Shown piece by piece: positions 55,391 to 64,000 of a stretch of 64,000 nt of DNA. Source of the DNA: Paenibacillus sedimenti (GTDB lineage: Bacteria > Bacillota > Bacilli > Paenibacillales > NBRC-103111); NCBI RefSeq assembly GCF_014534655.1, contig NZ_JACVVD010000008.1, positions 124,001-188,000 on the forward strand. Reading direction: 5' to 3'. Position 1 is the stretch's first letter, and each line of letters opens with the position of its first letter. The notes beneath the pieces are model-generated. The model was not told the origin of the DNA. It worked only from the letters and a program-made list of their open reading frames with translations, and searched no databases. The translations under genes were made by a program, and so were the position numbers.

Positions 55391-56824
55391 ATGAAGAAGC
55401 TTAAATTGGGATACGCCCCTACACGCCGTTTTGTATTTAGCGCTGAAGACGCATTTAAGTATAAGGTTCAAATCCGGGAGAAAATCGAGAGCTTCGGCTT
55501 GGACATCGACATCGTAGACTTGGAGGGACTCAATTCTGAGGGACTGCTTTACGATGATCACATCAACGCGGAGGCGATTATTGAGCGGTTCAAGCAGGAA
55601 AAGGTGGATGCGGTCTTTTTTCCGCATTGCAACTTTGGCACCGAAGATACCGTAGCCCGGGTCGGAAAAGCGCTTGGAAAGCCTGTACTTTTGTGGGGGC
55701 CTCGCGATGAGTCGCCGCTTGAGGACGGTATGCGTCTGCGGGACACTCAATGCGGTCTTTTCGCCACAGGAAAAGTGCTTCGCCGTTTTAATGTGCCGTT
55801 CACTTATGTGACGAACAGCCGGGTGGATGATCCGATCTTTGAACGCGGATTTACAAATTTTATTGCCGCTGCCAACGTGGTCAGACAGTTCCGCAACCTG
55901 CGTATTTTACAGATCGGACCAAGGCCGGCTTCCTTCTATACAATGATGTGCAACGAGGGAGAGCTACTCGAGCGGTTCGGTATCGAGATTCATCCTATTA
56001 CGCTGGTGGATATTCAACGGACTTCTAAGCAAATTGAAAAAGGAGATAGCGCAGAGCTCAAGGAAGCCGTTGCTTATATTAAAGAAAAGCTGGATTACAG
56101 CGAGGTTACCGAGGATGATGTCAGACGCATTGCAGCACTAAAGGTGGCCATGAAACAATACGCGACGAAAACCGGCAGCACCGCCATTGCCATCCAGTGT
56201 TGGTCTTCCCTTCAGGAAGCAATAGGAATTATGCCTTGTCTGGCGAATGCGATTCTTACGGATGAACAGATTCCAGTGACGTGCGAAACCGACATTCATG
56301 GCGCGATTACCTCCACCATGGTTCAGGCTGCTTCGATGAACCAAGCTCCAACATTCTTTGCCGACTTGACGGTCCGGCATCCGGAGAATCCCAACGGTGA
56401 GCTGCTGTTCCACTGCGGCAATTTCCCAGTGTCTCTCTCCGTAGAGGATAAGCCGAAGCTGCGCAAGCACTTCTTGTTCGATGACCATGCGCCGGGAACT
56501 CACGAAGGCGAGATCAAAGGCGGCGGTATGACACTGGTCCGTTTTGACGGCGATCATGGGGAATATCAACTATTTTTAGGGCGTGCTCGCGGTATACAAG
56601 GACCTTATACACGCGGCTCCTACGTTTGGGTAGAAGTGAACGACTGGCCATTATGGGAAGAGAAGCTTGTCAAAGGTCCGTACGTTCATCATTCCGTTGG
56701 TATCCATGCCAATGTGATCCCGGCTCTTTACGAAGCGTGCCAATATATTCCAGGTCTTGCCCCGGATCCGGTGGATCCGACGGTGCAAGAGATTCAGGCT
56801 TGGCTGCGCGGGTCTGACCTGTAA
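55391..56824 (+). CDS. L-fucose/L-arabinose isomerase-like sugar isomerase
   Basis: 477 residues, preceded by AAAGGAGAC. It belongs to the fucose-isomerase-like family (two alpha/beta domains plus a C-terminal beta domain). Recognisable segments are KLKLGYAPTRR, VFFPHCNFGTEDTVARVGKAL, LQIGPRPASFYTMM, IAIQCWSSLQEAIGIMPC, FADLTVRHPENPNGELLFHC and YVHHSVGIHANVIPAL. Members interconvert aldoses and ketoses or ketonized polyols using Mn2+. First gene of a five-gene operon with a split transketolase and an FGGY kinase, so its product is probably a ketose that is phosphorylated next. Substrate not determined; a branched pentose such as apiose fits the gene set. Confidence 0.85.
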   Translation: MKKLKLGYAPTRRFVFSAEDAFKYKVQIREKIESFGLDIDIVDLEGLNSEGLLYDDHINAEAIIERFKQEKVDAVFFPHCNFGTEDTVARVGKALGKPVLLWGPRDESPLEDGMRLRDTQCGLFATGKVLRRFNVPFTYVTNSRVDDPIFERGFTNFIAAANVVRQFRNLRILQIGPRPASFYTMMCNEGELLERFGIEIHPITLVDIQRTSKQIEKGDSAELKEAVAYIKEKLDYSEVTEDDVRRIAALKVAMKQYATKTGSTAIAIQCWSSLQEAIGIMPCLANAILTDEQIPVTCETDIHGAITSTMVQAASMNQAPTFFADLTVRHPENPNGELLFHCGNFPVSLSVEDKPKLRKHFLFDDHAPGTHEGEIKGGGMTLVRFDGDHGEYQLFLGRARGIQGPYTRGSYVWVEVNDWPLWEEKLVKGPYVHHSVGIHANVIPALYEACQYIPGLAPDPVDPTVQEIQAWLRGSDL

Positions 56825-56849
56825 CTAAATGCTTACGAAGGAGGTTACT

Positions 56850-57701
56850 ATGGTGAACCATCACGAACTGAGAACAAAAGCCATCCAGATCCGAATGGAT
56901 CTGCTCAAAATGATTCACGGAGCGAATACGGGACATACCGGCGGCTCCCTCAGCAATACGGACATTATAACGGCCTTATATTATAAAATCATGAACATCG
57001 ATCCGAAAAATCCGAAATGGGAAGAGCGGGACCGCTTCATCGCGAGCAAGGGCCACTCCGTGGAGTCCTTATGGTGTATTCTCGCAGACAAGGGTTTCTT
57101 CCCGAAAGAAGAATTAGCGACTTTCAGCCAGTTCGGAACACGTTTGATCGGCCATCCCAACAATAAGGTGCCGGGGATTGAAATGAATACCGGCGCACTC
57201 GGGCATGGGCTTGCGATTTCCGTTGGCATGGCGCTGGCGGCTAAACGAGACGGCAAAAGCTACCGGGTATTTTGTCTTATGGGCGACGGGGAGCAGGCGG
57301 AAGGCTCCGTCTGGGAGGCGGCTATGGCCGGCCCTCATTATAAGCTCGATAATCTCGTAGGCATTATTGACCGGAACCGCCTGCAAATCAGCGGCAGCAC
57401 GGAAGAAGTCATGGGGCTTGAGCCGCTTGAGGAGAAATGGGCGGCGTTTGGCTGGAACGTTATTTCCATTGACGGTAACGACATGGAAGCTCTGGTTGAA
57501 GCCTTTGGGTCCGTACCAACTGTACCCGGCAAGCCTACACTGATCATGGCCAATACGGTGAAAGGCAAGGGAATTTCCTTTGCCGAGAATAAGCCTGCTT
57601 GGCATCATCACGTGCCGAACGATGCGGAGCTCGAACAAGCTTTGGCCGAGCTCTCCGCATCTCTTGAGCAATTGAAACTGGAAGGGCAGGTGCGCGGATG
57701 A
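56850..57701 (+). CDS. Transketolase N-terminal subunit (split transketolase, TPP domain)
   Basis: 283 residues from ATG 56850, which follows AAGGAGG; a frame-equivalent upstream codon precedes that site. It carries the thiamine-diphosphate half of transketolase: GANTGHTGGSLSNTDII, GALGHGLAISVGMALAAK and MGDGEQAEGSVWEAAM with the downstream Asn/Asp segment. The pyrimidine half is the next gene, overlapping by 4 bases. Split transketolases often serve special pathways, for example apulose-4-phosphate transketolase AptAB. Confidence 0.93.
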   Translation: MVNHHELRTKAIQIRMDLLKMIHGANTGHTGGSLSNTDIITALYYKIMNIDPKNPKWEERDRFIASKGHSVESLWCILADKGFFPKEELATFSQFGTRLIGHPNNKVPGIEMNTGALGHGLAISVGMALAAKRDGKSYRVFCLMGDGEQAEGSVWEAAMAGPHYKLDNLVGIIDRNRLQISGSTEEVMGLEPLEEKWAAFGWNVISIDGNDMEALVEAFGSVPTVPGKPTLIMANTVKGKGISFAENKPAWHHHVPNDAELEQALAELSASLEQLKLEGQVRG

Positions 57702-58651
57702 TGAATACGATTCCTAACCGTCAGGTTATTTGCGAGACCTTATTAAATCTGGCTGAAACCGATCGGGATATCATGGTTCTAGCGAGCGATTCCAGGGGTT
57801 CAGCCGCGATGGCGCCTTTCGCCAAGGCTTTTCCCGAACAGTTCGTAGAAGTTGGTATCGCCGAGCAAAATATTGTCGGCATATCGGCAGGGCTTGCCCA
57901 CAGCGGAAAGAAGCCGTTCGTCACATCGCCGGCTTGTTTCTTAAGTATGCGGAGCATTGAGCAGATTAAAGTGGATGTGGCCTATTCCGGAACCAACGTG
58001 AAGCTTGTAGGCATTAGCGGAGGAGTGAGCTACGGCGCTCTCGGCATGTCCCACCACTCCGTTCAGGATATAGCGGTTGCCCGGGCAATTCCCGGACTTG
58101 CGGTAATTTTGCCTGCGGATCGTCACGAGACCAAGAGAATGACCGAGGCTTTGGTTGAGCACCATGGCGGCGTTTACGTACGGATCGGCAGGAACGCAGT
58201 GGAGGATGTTTACGAATCCGATGACTATGAATTCGTCATTGGAAAAGCGGTAACGATGCATGAAGGAACGGATCTGACGATCATTGCTGCAGGTGAAACC
58301 GTTCGGGTAGCCCTTAATACAGAGAAAGCGCTCAAAGAGGCGGGGGTATCCTGTCGCGTCATCAATATGCATACGATCAAGCCGCTTGACGAAGAAGCGG
58401 TAATCCGGGCTGCCCGGGAAACAGGGCATATTATTACGGTTGAAGAGCATAGCATTTTCGGCGGCCTAGGTGCCGCAGTCGCTGAAGTGGTCGTTCAACA
58501 TCAACCGGTGCCGATGCGCATTCTCGGCATTCCGGACGAACCTGCGATCGCCGGTAAAACAGCGGAGGTTTTCAACCATTACGGCCTTACCCCCGACAAT
58601 CTAAAGCGCGTTGCGCTTGAAATGATCGGCAAGCAGGTGGCCGAAGCATGA
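57698..58651 (+). CDS. Transketolase C-terminal subunit (split transketolase, Pyr domain)
   Basis: 317 residues, ATG overlapping the previous stop. Pyrimidine-binding domain with the catalytic Glu in EVGIAEQNIVGISAGLA, followed by the transketolase C-terminal domain (about 190-310; INMHTIKPLDEEAVIRAA, ITVEEHSIFGGLGAAVAEV). It forms an active enzyme only with the product of the preceding gene. The stop overlaps the kinase start (ATGA), so subunit ratio is set by coupled translation. Confidence 0.93.
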   Translation: MMNTIPNRQVICETLLNLAETDRDIMVLASDSRGSAAMAPFAKAFPEQFVEVGIAEQNIVGISAGLAHSGKKPFVTSPACFLSMRSIEQIKVDVAYSGTNVKLVGISGGVSYGALGMSHHSVQDIAVARAIPGLAVILPADRHETKRMTEALVEHHGGVYVRIGRNAVEDVYESDDYEFVIGKAVTMHEGTDLTIIAAGETVRVALNTEKALKEAGVSCRVINMHTIKPLDEEAVIRAARETGHIITVEEHSIFGGLGAAVAEVVVQHQPVPMRILGIPDEPAIAGKTAEVFNHYGLTPDNLKRVALEMIGKQVAEA

Positions 58652-60171
58652 CTGGAACTTTCATTCTGGCCATAGACCAGAGTACATCACGTACGAAGGC
58701 TTTAATCGTAGACCGTTCCGGCAGGATCATTGCCCGGAGCGAGGGTGGGCATAAGCAGAGCTATCCGCAGCCCGGCTGGGTAGAACATGATCCAATTGAG
58801 ATCTATAATAATGTCAAGATAACAGCCCGCCAGGCCTTTCAATCGGCCGGCATTGAAGCCGGTCAGCTGGTGGCTTTAACGATCACCAATCAGCGGGAAA
58901 CGGCCGTAGTATGGGACCGGACAACGGGTCTACCCGTCTATCCGGCTATCGTCTGGCAGTGTCAGCGGACAGCGGACCGGTGCGCCGCGCTGAAAGCTGC
59001 CGGTATGGAAGAAACCGTTCGCGCCAAGACCGGCCTTCTGCTTGACCCCTACTTCTCTGCAACCAAGTGGGAATGGATATTGGAGCATGCAGAAGACGCG
59101 AAAATGAAGCTGGTACAAGGAAAGCTGCTGGCCGGTACGATGGACAGCTGGCTTCTATGGAAGCTGACCGGGGGCAGCGTTCATGCCACCGACTATACAA
59201 ATGCAAGCCGGACATCTCTATTCAATATACATACCTTAGAATGGGATGATGAGTTGTGTCATAGGTTTAGGGTTCCGGCTGCCTTGCTTCCGGAGGTCAA
59301 ATCGTCGGACGAGATTTTCGGCTATACACAGGATCCTGAGCTATTCCCGGAGAAAATTCCGATTTCCGGAATCATAGGCGACTCGCAAGCCGCTTTATTC
59401 GGCAATCAATGCTTTGATTCCGGTATGGCCAAAGCGACGTACGGGACCGGCACTTCTGTGCTTATGAACGTCGGCGAGAAGCACATTCAACCTGGAAACG
59501 GGCTGGTCACGGCCATTGCATGGGGGATGGGCGGTAAAATTACTTATGCGCTCGAAGCGATTATCCGCACTTCGGGCGATACGATCAAATGGGTACGTGA
59601 CCAATTGGGCCTCTTTAGCAGCTTTGAGGAGATGGAGGAATTGCTGGCTCGTACTCCGAATAACGAAGGTGTATATTTGGTTCCGGCATTCGTCGGATTG
59701 GGCGCTCCCTACTGGGATCCTTATGCCCGTGCGGCGATTACGGGAATGAGCCGGGGAACCGGCAGGGCGCATATTATCCGGGCTGCACTCGAAAGCATTG
59801 CCTACCAAGTGAAAGATGCGGTCGTGCTGATGCAAGCGGAATCCGGCATTGAGCTGAAGGAGCTGCGCACGGACGGGGGCGCTTCCGATAACACGATGCT
59901 CATGCAGTTCCAGGCAGATATGCTGGAGCGGAGCGTCGTCAAATCGGAGGTCGCCGAGCTATCGGCCATGGGTTCGGTTTATTTGGGAGGGCTAGCGGTC
60001 GGTTTCTGGTTATCCCTGGAAGAAATCAAGGATCGCAGCCAAGCTTATATCACCTATGAGTCAAAGATGCAGGCTGAAGTGCGCGAACAGCATCTTGCCG
60101 GATGGCATCGCGCGGTAGCATCGGTATTAGGTGCGGATAATAGAGATGGAGGCGTAGAAAATGCCGTTTAA
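58648..60171 (+). CDS. FGGY carbohydrate kinase, glycerol-kinase-like
   Basis: 507 residues. The actin-like two-domain FGGY kinase has ATP-site IDQSTSRTKALIVD, glycerol-kinase-type GGHKQSYPQPGWVEHDPIEI, TNQRETAVVWDRTTG, TYGTGTSVLMNVG and LRTDGGASDNTMLMQFQADM. Overall it looks like GlpK, yet GlpK's DQGTTS start is DQSTSR here, and no glp genes surround it. In this operon it more likely phosphorylates the ketose made by the isomerase (compare apulose kinase ApsK or dihydroxyacetone-type kinases). It overlaps the next gene by 11 bases. Confidence 0.9.
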   Translation: MTGTFILAIDQSTSRTKALIVDRSGRIIARSEGGHKQSYPQPGWVEHDPIEIYNNVKITARQAFQSAGIEAGQLVALTITNQRETAVVWDRTTGLPVYPAIVWQCQRTADRCAALKAAGMEETVRAKTGLLLDPYFSATKWEWILEHAEDAKMKLVQGKLLAGTMDSWLLWKLTGGSVHATDYTNASRTSLFNIHTLEWDDELCHRFRVPAALLPEVKSSDEIFGYTQDPELFPEKIPISGIIGDSQAALFGNQCFDSGMAKATYGTGTSVLMNVGEKHIQPGNGLVTAIAWGMGGKITYALEAIIRTSGDTIKWVRDQLGLFSSFEEMEELLARTPNNEGVYLVPAFVGLGAPYWDPYARAAITGMSRGTGRAHIIRAALESIAYQVKDAVVLMQAESGIELKELRTDGGASDNTMLMQFQADMLERSVVKSEVAELSAMGSVYLGGLAVGFWLSLEEIKDRSQAYITYESKMQAEVREQHLAGWHRAVASVLGADNRDGGVENAV

Positions 60172-61897
60172 TGAACAGTCGAAAATAGGTGAAATATGGG
60201 CGAATCCTACGGGTCGAGCTGTACTGTTGAAGTACCTTCCGCATCTTGCGGACTCCCCTTATCTTTCGTTCATCAAAAAGTATACACTGCCTTCGTTTTC
60301 CGTAGCCAATCAAGCATGGATGATCGCGCCGGAATTGTTGGAGACCATTCTTTCGGAGTTAGCTCCGATACCTATAGAAGAAGTGGATGAAGAGATTACT
60401 CCCGCCGCCGACTATGAGGGAGAATCTGTAGCTTTAGGGTCGGCGACTGTTAAAGCATCGGATCAAGCCGAAAAATGGGGTATCTTTGAGCTGACACTCC
60501 AAGGGCCAAAGCACGGAAATCCGTTCGTGGATGTAAGCTTGGAGGCCGAATTCAGCAATGAAGGCCGGGTTGTGCGCACGCAGGGATTTTATGAAGGGGA
60601 TGGTATTTACCGGATCCGCTTCATGCCGGATGCGGAAGGTAGTTGGACGTACAGAACCTACAGCAACGCGCGCTCGCTAAATGAGCTCACCGGGCAGTTT
60701 ATATGCACACCGGCAATTGAGGGAAATCATGGACCGGTACGGGTCAAGCATACCTTCCATTTCGCTTACGAGGATGGGACGCCTTATATTCCAGTCGGGA
60801 CCACCTGTTACGTCTGGACCCATCAAGGCGAAGAGCTGGAGGAAGAAACGCTGGCTACGCTAAAATCGGCCCCTTTCAATAAGATGCGCATGTGCGTCTT
60901 TCCAAAATCCTATCAATTCAACGCGAATGAGCCGGTCTACTATCCTTACGAGGGTTCAGTCGAGGAAGGCTGGGATTATACACGCTTCAATCCAATGTTC
61001 TTTCAGCATTTGGAACGGCGGATCGCCGACCTTGGGGAGTTAGGCATCGAGGCGGATCTGATTTTATTCCATGCCTACGACCGCTGGGGCTTCTCTGAAA
61101 TGCCGAAGTCGGCAGATGACCGCTACCTGCGTTATTTGACGGCCCGTCTCTCCGCATATCGCAATGTCTGGTGGTCGCTCGCCAATGAGTATGATCTGAT
61201 GTGGGCCAAAGAGGAAGAGGATTGGGAACGCTTCGCGAAGATCGTAACGGAGAATGACCCCAACCGTCATTTGATCTCTATCCACAACTGCTTCGGCTTC
61301 TACGATTACAGCCGGCCTTGGGTAACGCACTGCAGCATTCAACGAATCGACGTTTACCGGACTGCGGAAAACACGAACGAATGGCGGGAGAAATGGCAGA
61401 AGCCTATCGTGATTGACGAATGCGCGTATGAAGGCAACATTGATCAAGGCTGGGGCAACATTTCCGGTCAGGAAATGGTACGCCGCTTCTGGGAAGGCGC
61501 CATCCGAGGCGGTTATGTCGGCCACGGCGAAACCTACCTGCATCCGGAGAACATCCTATGGTGGTCCAAAGGGGGCAAGCTGTACGGAAGCAGCCCTGAG
61601 CGGATCGGCTTCCTGCATAAAATCATTCAAGAGGGTCCAACGGAAGGCTTGAATCCGTTAAAGTCCGAATGGGATGTCCCGTCAGCGGGCGTTCAAGATG
61701 AATACTATTTATACTATTATGGCTTTAACCAACCGAGCTTTAGAACATACACCATGAAGCCGGGCATCCGCTACAAAGTGGATGTTATCGACACGTGGAA
61801 CATGTCTGTCCGTGAGCAGGAAGGAACTTATGAGGGAACCTTCCGGATTGAACTGCCCGGAACACCGTATATGGCTGTCCGAATGAGGAAGGTTTAA
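60161..61897 (+). CDS. DUF5060/DUF4038 apiosidase-like glycoside hydrolase
   Basis: 578 residues without a signal peptide. An unusual N-terminal helical part of about 75 residues (TGRAVLLKYLPHLADSPYLS) is followed by a DUF5060 beta-sandwich (about 100-190; WGIFELTLQGPKHGNPF), the DUF4038 TIM barrel (about 200-480; GTTCYVWTH, LILFHAYDRWGFSEMP, WWSLANEYDLM with the acid Glu, IVIDECAYEG with the nucleophile Glu) and a short DUF5605-like end. DUF4038 includes apiosidases (GH140). Without a signal it should act on imported glycosides, releasing the sugar the rest of the operon consumes. Confidence 0.85.
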   Translation: MPFNEQSKIGEIWANPTGRAVLLKYLPHLADSPYLSFIKKYTLPSFSVANQAWMIAPELLETILSELAPIPIEEVDEEITPAADYEGESVALGSATVKASDQAEKWGIFELTLQGPKHGNPFVDVSLEAEFSNEGRVVRTQGFYEGDGIYRIRFMPDAEGSWTYRTYSNARSLNELTGQFICTPAIEGNHGPVRVKHTFHFAYEDGTPYIPVGTTCYVWTHQGEELEEETLATLKSAPFNKMRMCVFPKSYQFNANEPVYYPYEGSVEEGWDYTRFNPMFFQHLERRIADLGELGIEADLILFHAYDRWGFSEMPKSADDRYLRYLTARLSAYRNVWWSLANEYDLMWAKEEEDWERFAKIVTENDPNRHLISIHNCFGFYDYSRPWVTHCSIQRIDVYRTAENTNEWREKWQKPIVIDECAYEGNIDQGWGNISGQEMVRRFWEGAIRGGYVGHGETYLHPENILWWSKGGKLYGSSPERIGFLHKIIQEGPTEGLNPLKSEWDVPSAGVQDEYYLYYYGFNQPSFRTYTMKPGIRYKVDVIDTWNMSVREQEGTYEGTFRIELPGTPYMAVRMRKV

Positions 61898-61900
61898 AGC

Positions 61901-61945
61901 GAAAAGACCACCCCTGCACTTCATGCTGGGAATGGTCTTTTCTTG
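61901..61945 (+). terminator. Rho-independent terminator of the sugar operon
   Basis: 10-bp stem GAAAAGACCA/TGGTCTTTTC with an inner TGC/GCA-type pairing; the right arm contains TTTTCTT. Confidence 0.7.
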
Positions 61946-62020
61946 CTGCAGGGTGATTTTGCTCCTGCCTCGTTGTACAATAAGGAGACTTATCACCTAA
62001 GAACTAAGGAGAGCGTCTTC

Positions 62021-63772
62021 ATGCGACCAATGAAATTATGGCTGAATTCCTTGCGGGTCAAGCTTTTCTCGGGATTGTTGTTTACGATCGTTCCGCTGAT
62101 CATCGTCCTGCTTGTGATCAACTATTACTCAACCCAAGTCGTTCGAAACCAGGTGGCCCAATCCAATAAAAACATGCTCAGCCTGTATATGGGGCAGATC
62201 GACCGCAATTTGCAGGAAGTGGACAATTTTTTGATCAATTTATCGCAGACGAACTTGGATTTGCTGCATTTGGATACGGACCGGGACGCTAACGAAAATA
62301 ATTATATGAAAGCTAAACTTCGGCTATTTCAAACGCTAAACGACAATGTCGGTTATTACAAGGGAGTCGACTTGTTTTTTATTTATTCCGGGATGAACAA
62401 GGATTTGTTAATGACGCAAAATTTCGGCAGCGGTTTGGCGGAACGTGATCAGGTGGCCAAAGAGATCGTAAGGATGCTGCAGGACAGCACAGTGGCTCCA
62501 AATGTTTATCGATGGTTTACTTGGCAGTCTGGAGGAAATCATTATGTATATCATGTCATTAAAACCGGCAATGTATATGTCGGGGCATGGGTGGATGCAA
62601 AGAAGCTTATCATCCCTCTTCAATTCATAAATCTGGGATCAAACGGCGCGGCACTTTTAGCTTCTGATCGTCTGGAACCGATGAGTCACGGGGATTTGAT
62701 CGCCCAAAAAGGCATTCAATTGGACTTTAACGCAGATTCTTATACGCTCTCAGGTAAGAAAAAAGATTATATGGTCATGGGAGAACCGTCAAATAAAGGC
62801 AACTTTTATTTGTTCGCCTTAATCCCCGAGAAAACCGCTTTGGAGAACCTGCCTTACCTACAACGAATTTCATCCATGATTTCGATAGGGGCTATCGTAT
62901 TCTTGCTGCTATTCATTATTTATATGAGAAAAGTTTTCCTGCTGCCGATCAATCGGATCATCCAGGCCATGCGGAAATTGGGCGAAGGCCGTTGGAACTC
63001 CCGAATTGGGCAGTACCCGACCTCTACCGAGTTTGGGATCATGAACGATACCTTTAACCGTATGATTACTGAAATTCAAGATCTGAAAATAAACGTTTAT
63101 GAAGAAAAATTAATGCATCAGCATGCGGAGCTCAAGCATTTGCAGCTGCAGATCAATCCTCACTTTTTTTTGAATTCGCTAAATATCATCTACAATCTGG
63201 CAACGGTAAAAGATTTCAAGCTAATACAAGAGATGACCAAATGTCTTGTTACCTATTTCCGGTTTATGTTCCGGAGCAATTCCTATTTAGTGACCCTAAA
63301 GGATGAGCTGCTTCATACTAAAAACTATTTACGAATTCAAGAGCTGCGTTTCCCGGGAATTTTAACCTATCGGATCGACGCGCCGGAAGCTGTTCAATCG
63401 CTGCAGATTCCTCCGCTGGTCATACAGACGATGGTAGAGAATTCGATTAAACATGCGGTCAATATGGATGAACCGATTCAAATTGATGTATGCGTAAATC
63501 TGGAGGAAGACGAGCAGAAACAATGGGTAACGATCCGCATCGAGGATACGGGAGCGGGATTCCCGGATCACATCCTGGAATTGCTGCAGGGAAACATGGA
63601 TGTGCCTAACGAAGATGGGGAGCATATCGGAATCTGGAATGTCAAAAGAAGGCTGCATTTGCTATATTCAGATAAAGCCGCTATCGGGTTCTATCATACA
63701 GAAGGCAAAGGAGCGGGCGTATGGATCCGCATTCCTGCAGCATCTCATGATGGGAGGGGAGAAAAATCGTGA
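62021..63772 (+). CDS. YesM-type sensor histidine kinase
   Basis: 583 residues from ATG 62021, which follows AAGGAGAGC; an in-frame ATG at 61943 precedes that site. TM1 (LFSGLLFTIVPLIIVLLVI) and TM2 (MISIGAIVFLLLFIIYM, near 290-306) bracket an external dCache-like sensor of about 250 residues. HAMP follows (about 310-360; RIIQAMRKLGEGRWNSRIG), then the His_kinase domain with His380 in LQINPHFFLNSLN and HATPase_c with VENSIKHAV and IEDTGAGFPDHI. In Paenibacillus such kinases control nearby ABC sugar importers; none is in view, so it may lie beyond the window. Confidence 0.93.
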   Translation: MRPMKLWLNSLRVKLFSGLLFTIVPLIIVLLVINYYSTQVVRNQVAQSNKNMLSLYMGQIDRNLQEVDNFLINLSQTNLDLLHLDTDRDANENNYMKAKLRLFQTLNDNVGYYKGVDLFFIYSGMNKDLLMTQNFGSGLAERDQVAKEIVRMLQDSTVAPNVYRWFTWQSGGNHYVYHVIKTGNVYVGAWVDAKKLIIPLQFINLGSNGAALLASDRLEPMSHGDLIAQKGIQLDFNADSYTLSGKKKDYMVMGEPSNKGNFYLFALIPEKTALENLPYLQRISSMISIGAIVFLLLFIIYMRKVFLLPINRIIQAMRKLGEGRWNSRIGQYPTSTEFGIMNDTFNRMITEIQDLKINVYEEKLMHQHAELKHLQLQINPHFFLNSLNIIYNLATVKDFKLIQEMTKCLVTYFRFMFRSNSYLVTLKDELLHTKNYLRIQELRFPGILTYRIDAPEAVQSLQIPPLVIQTMVENSIKHAVNMDEPIQIDVCVNLEEDEQKQWVTIRIEDTGAGFPDHILELLQGNMDVPNEDGEHIGIWNVKRRLHLLYSDKAAIGFYHTEGKGAGVWIRIPAASHDGRGEKS

Positions 63773-64000
63773 ATATTTTAATTGTGGATGACGAAGTACA
63801 TGCCGTGAGAGGATTACAGGTCGGCGTCGACTGGGAAAAGCTCCATATTGATTCGGTTCAAACTGCCCATAGTATGAAGCAGGCACAAGAGGTTTATGCT
63901 TCCTCCAAGGTCGATCTGATGATTTGTGATATTGAAATGCCGCAGGGCACCGGGATGGATTTACTGGGGTGGGTCAGAGAGCATTATCCGAGAACGGAGA
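63769..64000 (+). CDS. YesN-type response regulator, N-terminal part (3' truncated by window)
   Basis: Starts at GTG 63769, overlapping the kinase stop (GTGA) with GGGAGGGGAG upstream. The 77 visible residues are a receiver domain: MNILIVDDEVHAVRGLQ and phosphoacceptor Asp54 in LMICDIEMPQGTGMDLL. An AraC-type DNA-binding end is expected as in other YesN proteins but lies outside the window. Partner of the kinase at 62021. Confidence 0.92.
   Translation, partial: MNILIVDDEVHAVRGLQVGVDWEKLHIDSVQTAHSMKQAQEVYASSKVDLMICDIEMPQGTGMDLLGWVREHYPRTE

Noticed and set aside
58648-60171. Simple annotation as glycerol kinase glpK
   Set aside because: Sequence resembles GlpK, but the context is an isomerase/transketolase operon with no glpF or glpD, so the specific name is withheld.

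Overview
The window looks like chromosome of a spore-forming Gram-positive bacterium, most probably Paenibacillus or a close relative in the Paenibacillaceae. I infer this from the sporulation genes (cotJABC, five YheC/YheD-type genes, yheA, a GerPA/GerPF-type gene, ytvI), the sufCDSUB order, strong GGAGG ribosome sites, lipoproteins with Gram-positive lipoboxes, and YesM/YesN-type two-component pairs. No rRNA, tRNA, CRISPR array, prophage or transposase gene is visible.

Layout. 1-8.4 kb: the end of a sensor kinase, its AraC-type response regulator, a MacAB-like exporter operon (ATPase, lipoprotein adaptor, large FtsX-type permease, second ATPase with an AbrB-like tail) and a VanY-type carboxypeptidase. 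8.5-14.7 kb: an oxidoreductase with an AraC regulator, the methionine-salvage pair mtnK-mtnA, dps and a DUF1802 gene. 14.7-20.2 kb: the complete sufCDSUB Fe-S assembly operon, with a Fur-like operator overlapping its promoter. 20.2-25.1 kb: a small membrane protein, an NlpC/P60 lipoprotein, and a tight five-gene cassette built on a glutathionylspermidine-synthase-like ATP-grasp ligase, two Ser-rich exported or anchored proteins and a DUF350 membrane protein. 25.1-34.6 kb: two HD-GYP proteins flanking a molybdopterin cluster (MoaD-MoaE fusion, MoeB/ThiF, a small sulfite-oxidase-like protein), YunD-type nucleotidase, uppP, and an MMPL transporter. 34.8-41.4 kb: yfkAB, a CNNM/CBS protein, ytvI, a 165-bp structured inverted-repeat element, an NlpC/P60 hydrolase, cotJABC and a YdcF protein.

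42-52.1 kb: nagB-nagA, a HAD phosphatase, a GerP-type protein, then five tandem ATP-grasp genes of the YheC/YheD spore-coat family on the minus strand with divergent yheA. 52.2-54 kb: a flavodoxin-fold reductase and an acyltransferase, divergent around a 28-bp palindrome. 54-61.9 kb: a LacI-type regulator divergent from a translationally coupled sugar operon (fucose-isomerase-like isomerase, split transketolase, glycerol-kinase-like FGGY kinase, DUF5060/DUF4038 apiosidase-like glycoside hydrolase). 62 kb to the end: a YesM/YesN two-component pair cut by the window edge.

The loci most worth follow-up are the sugar operon, which has the gene content expected for a non-oxidative branched-pentose (for example D-apiose) route; the two separate ATP-grasp ligase systems (22.8 kb and 45-51.6 kb); the ABC ATPase-AbrB fusion; and the 165-bp structured repeat.
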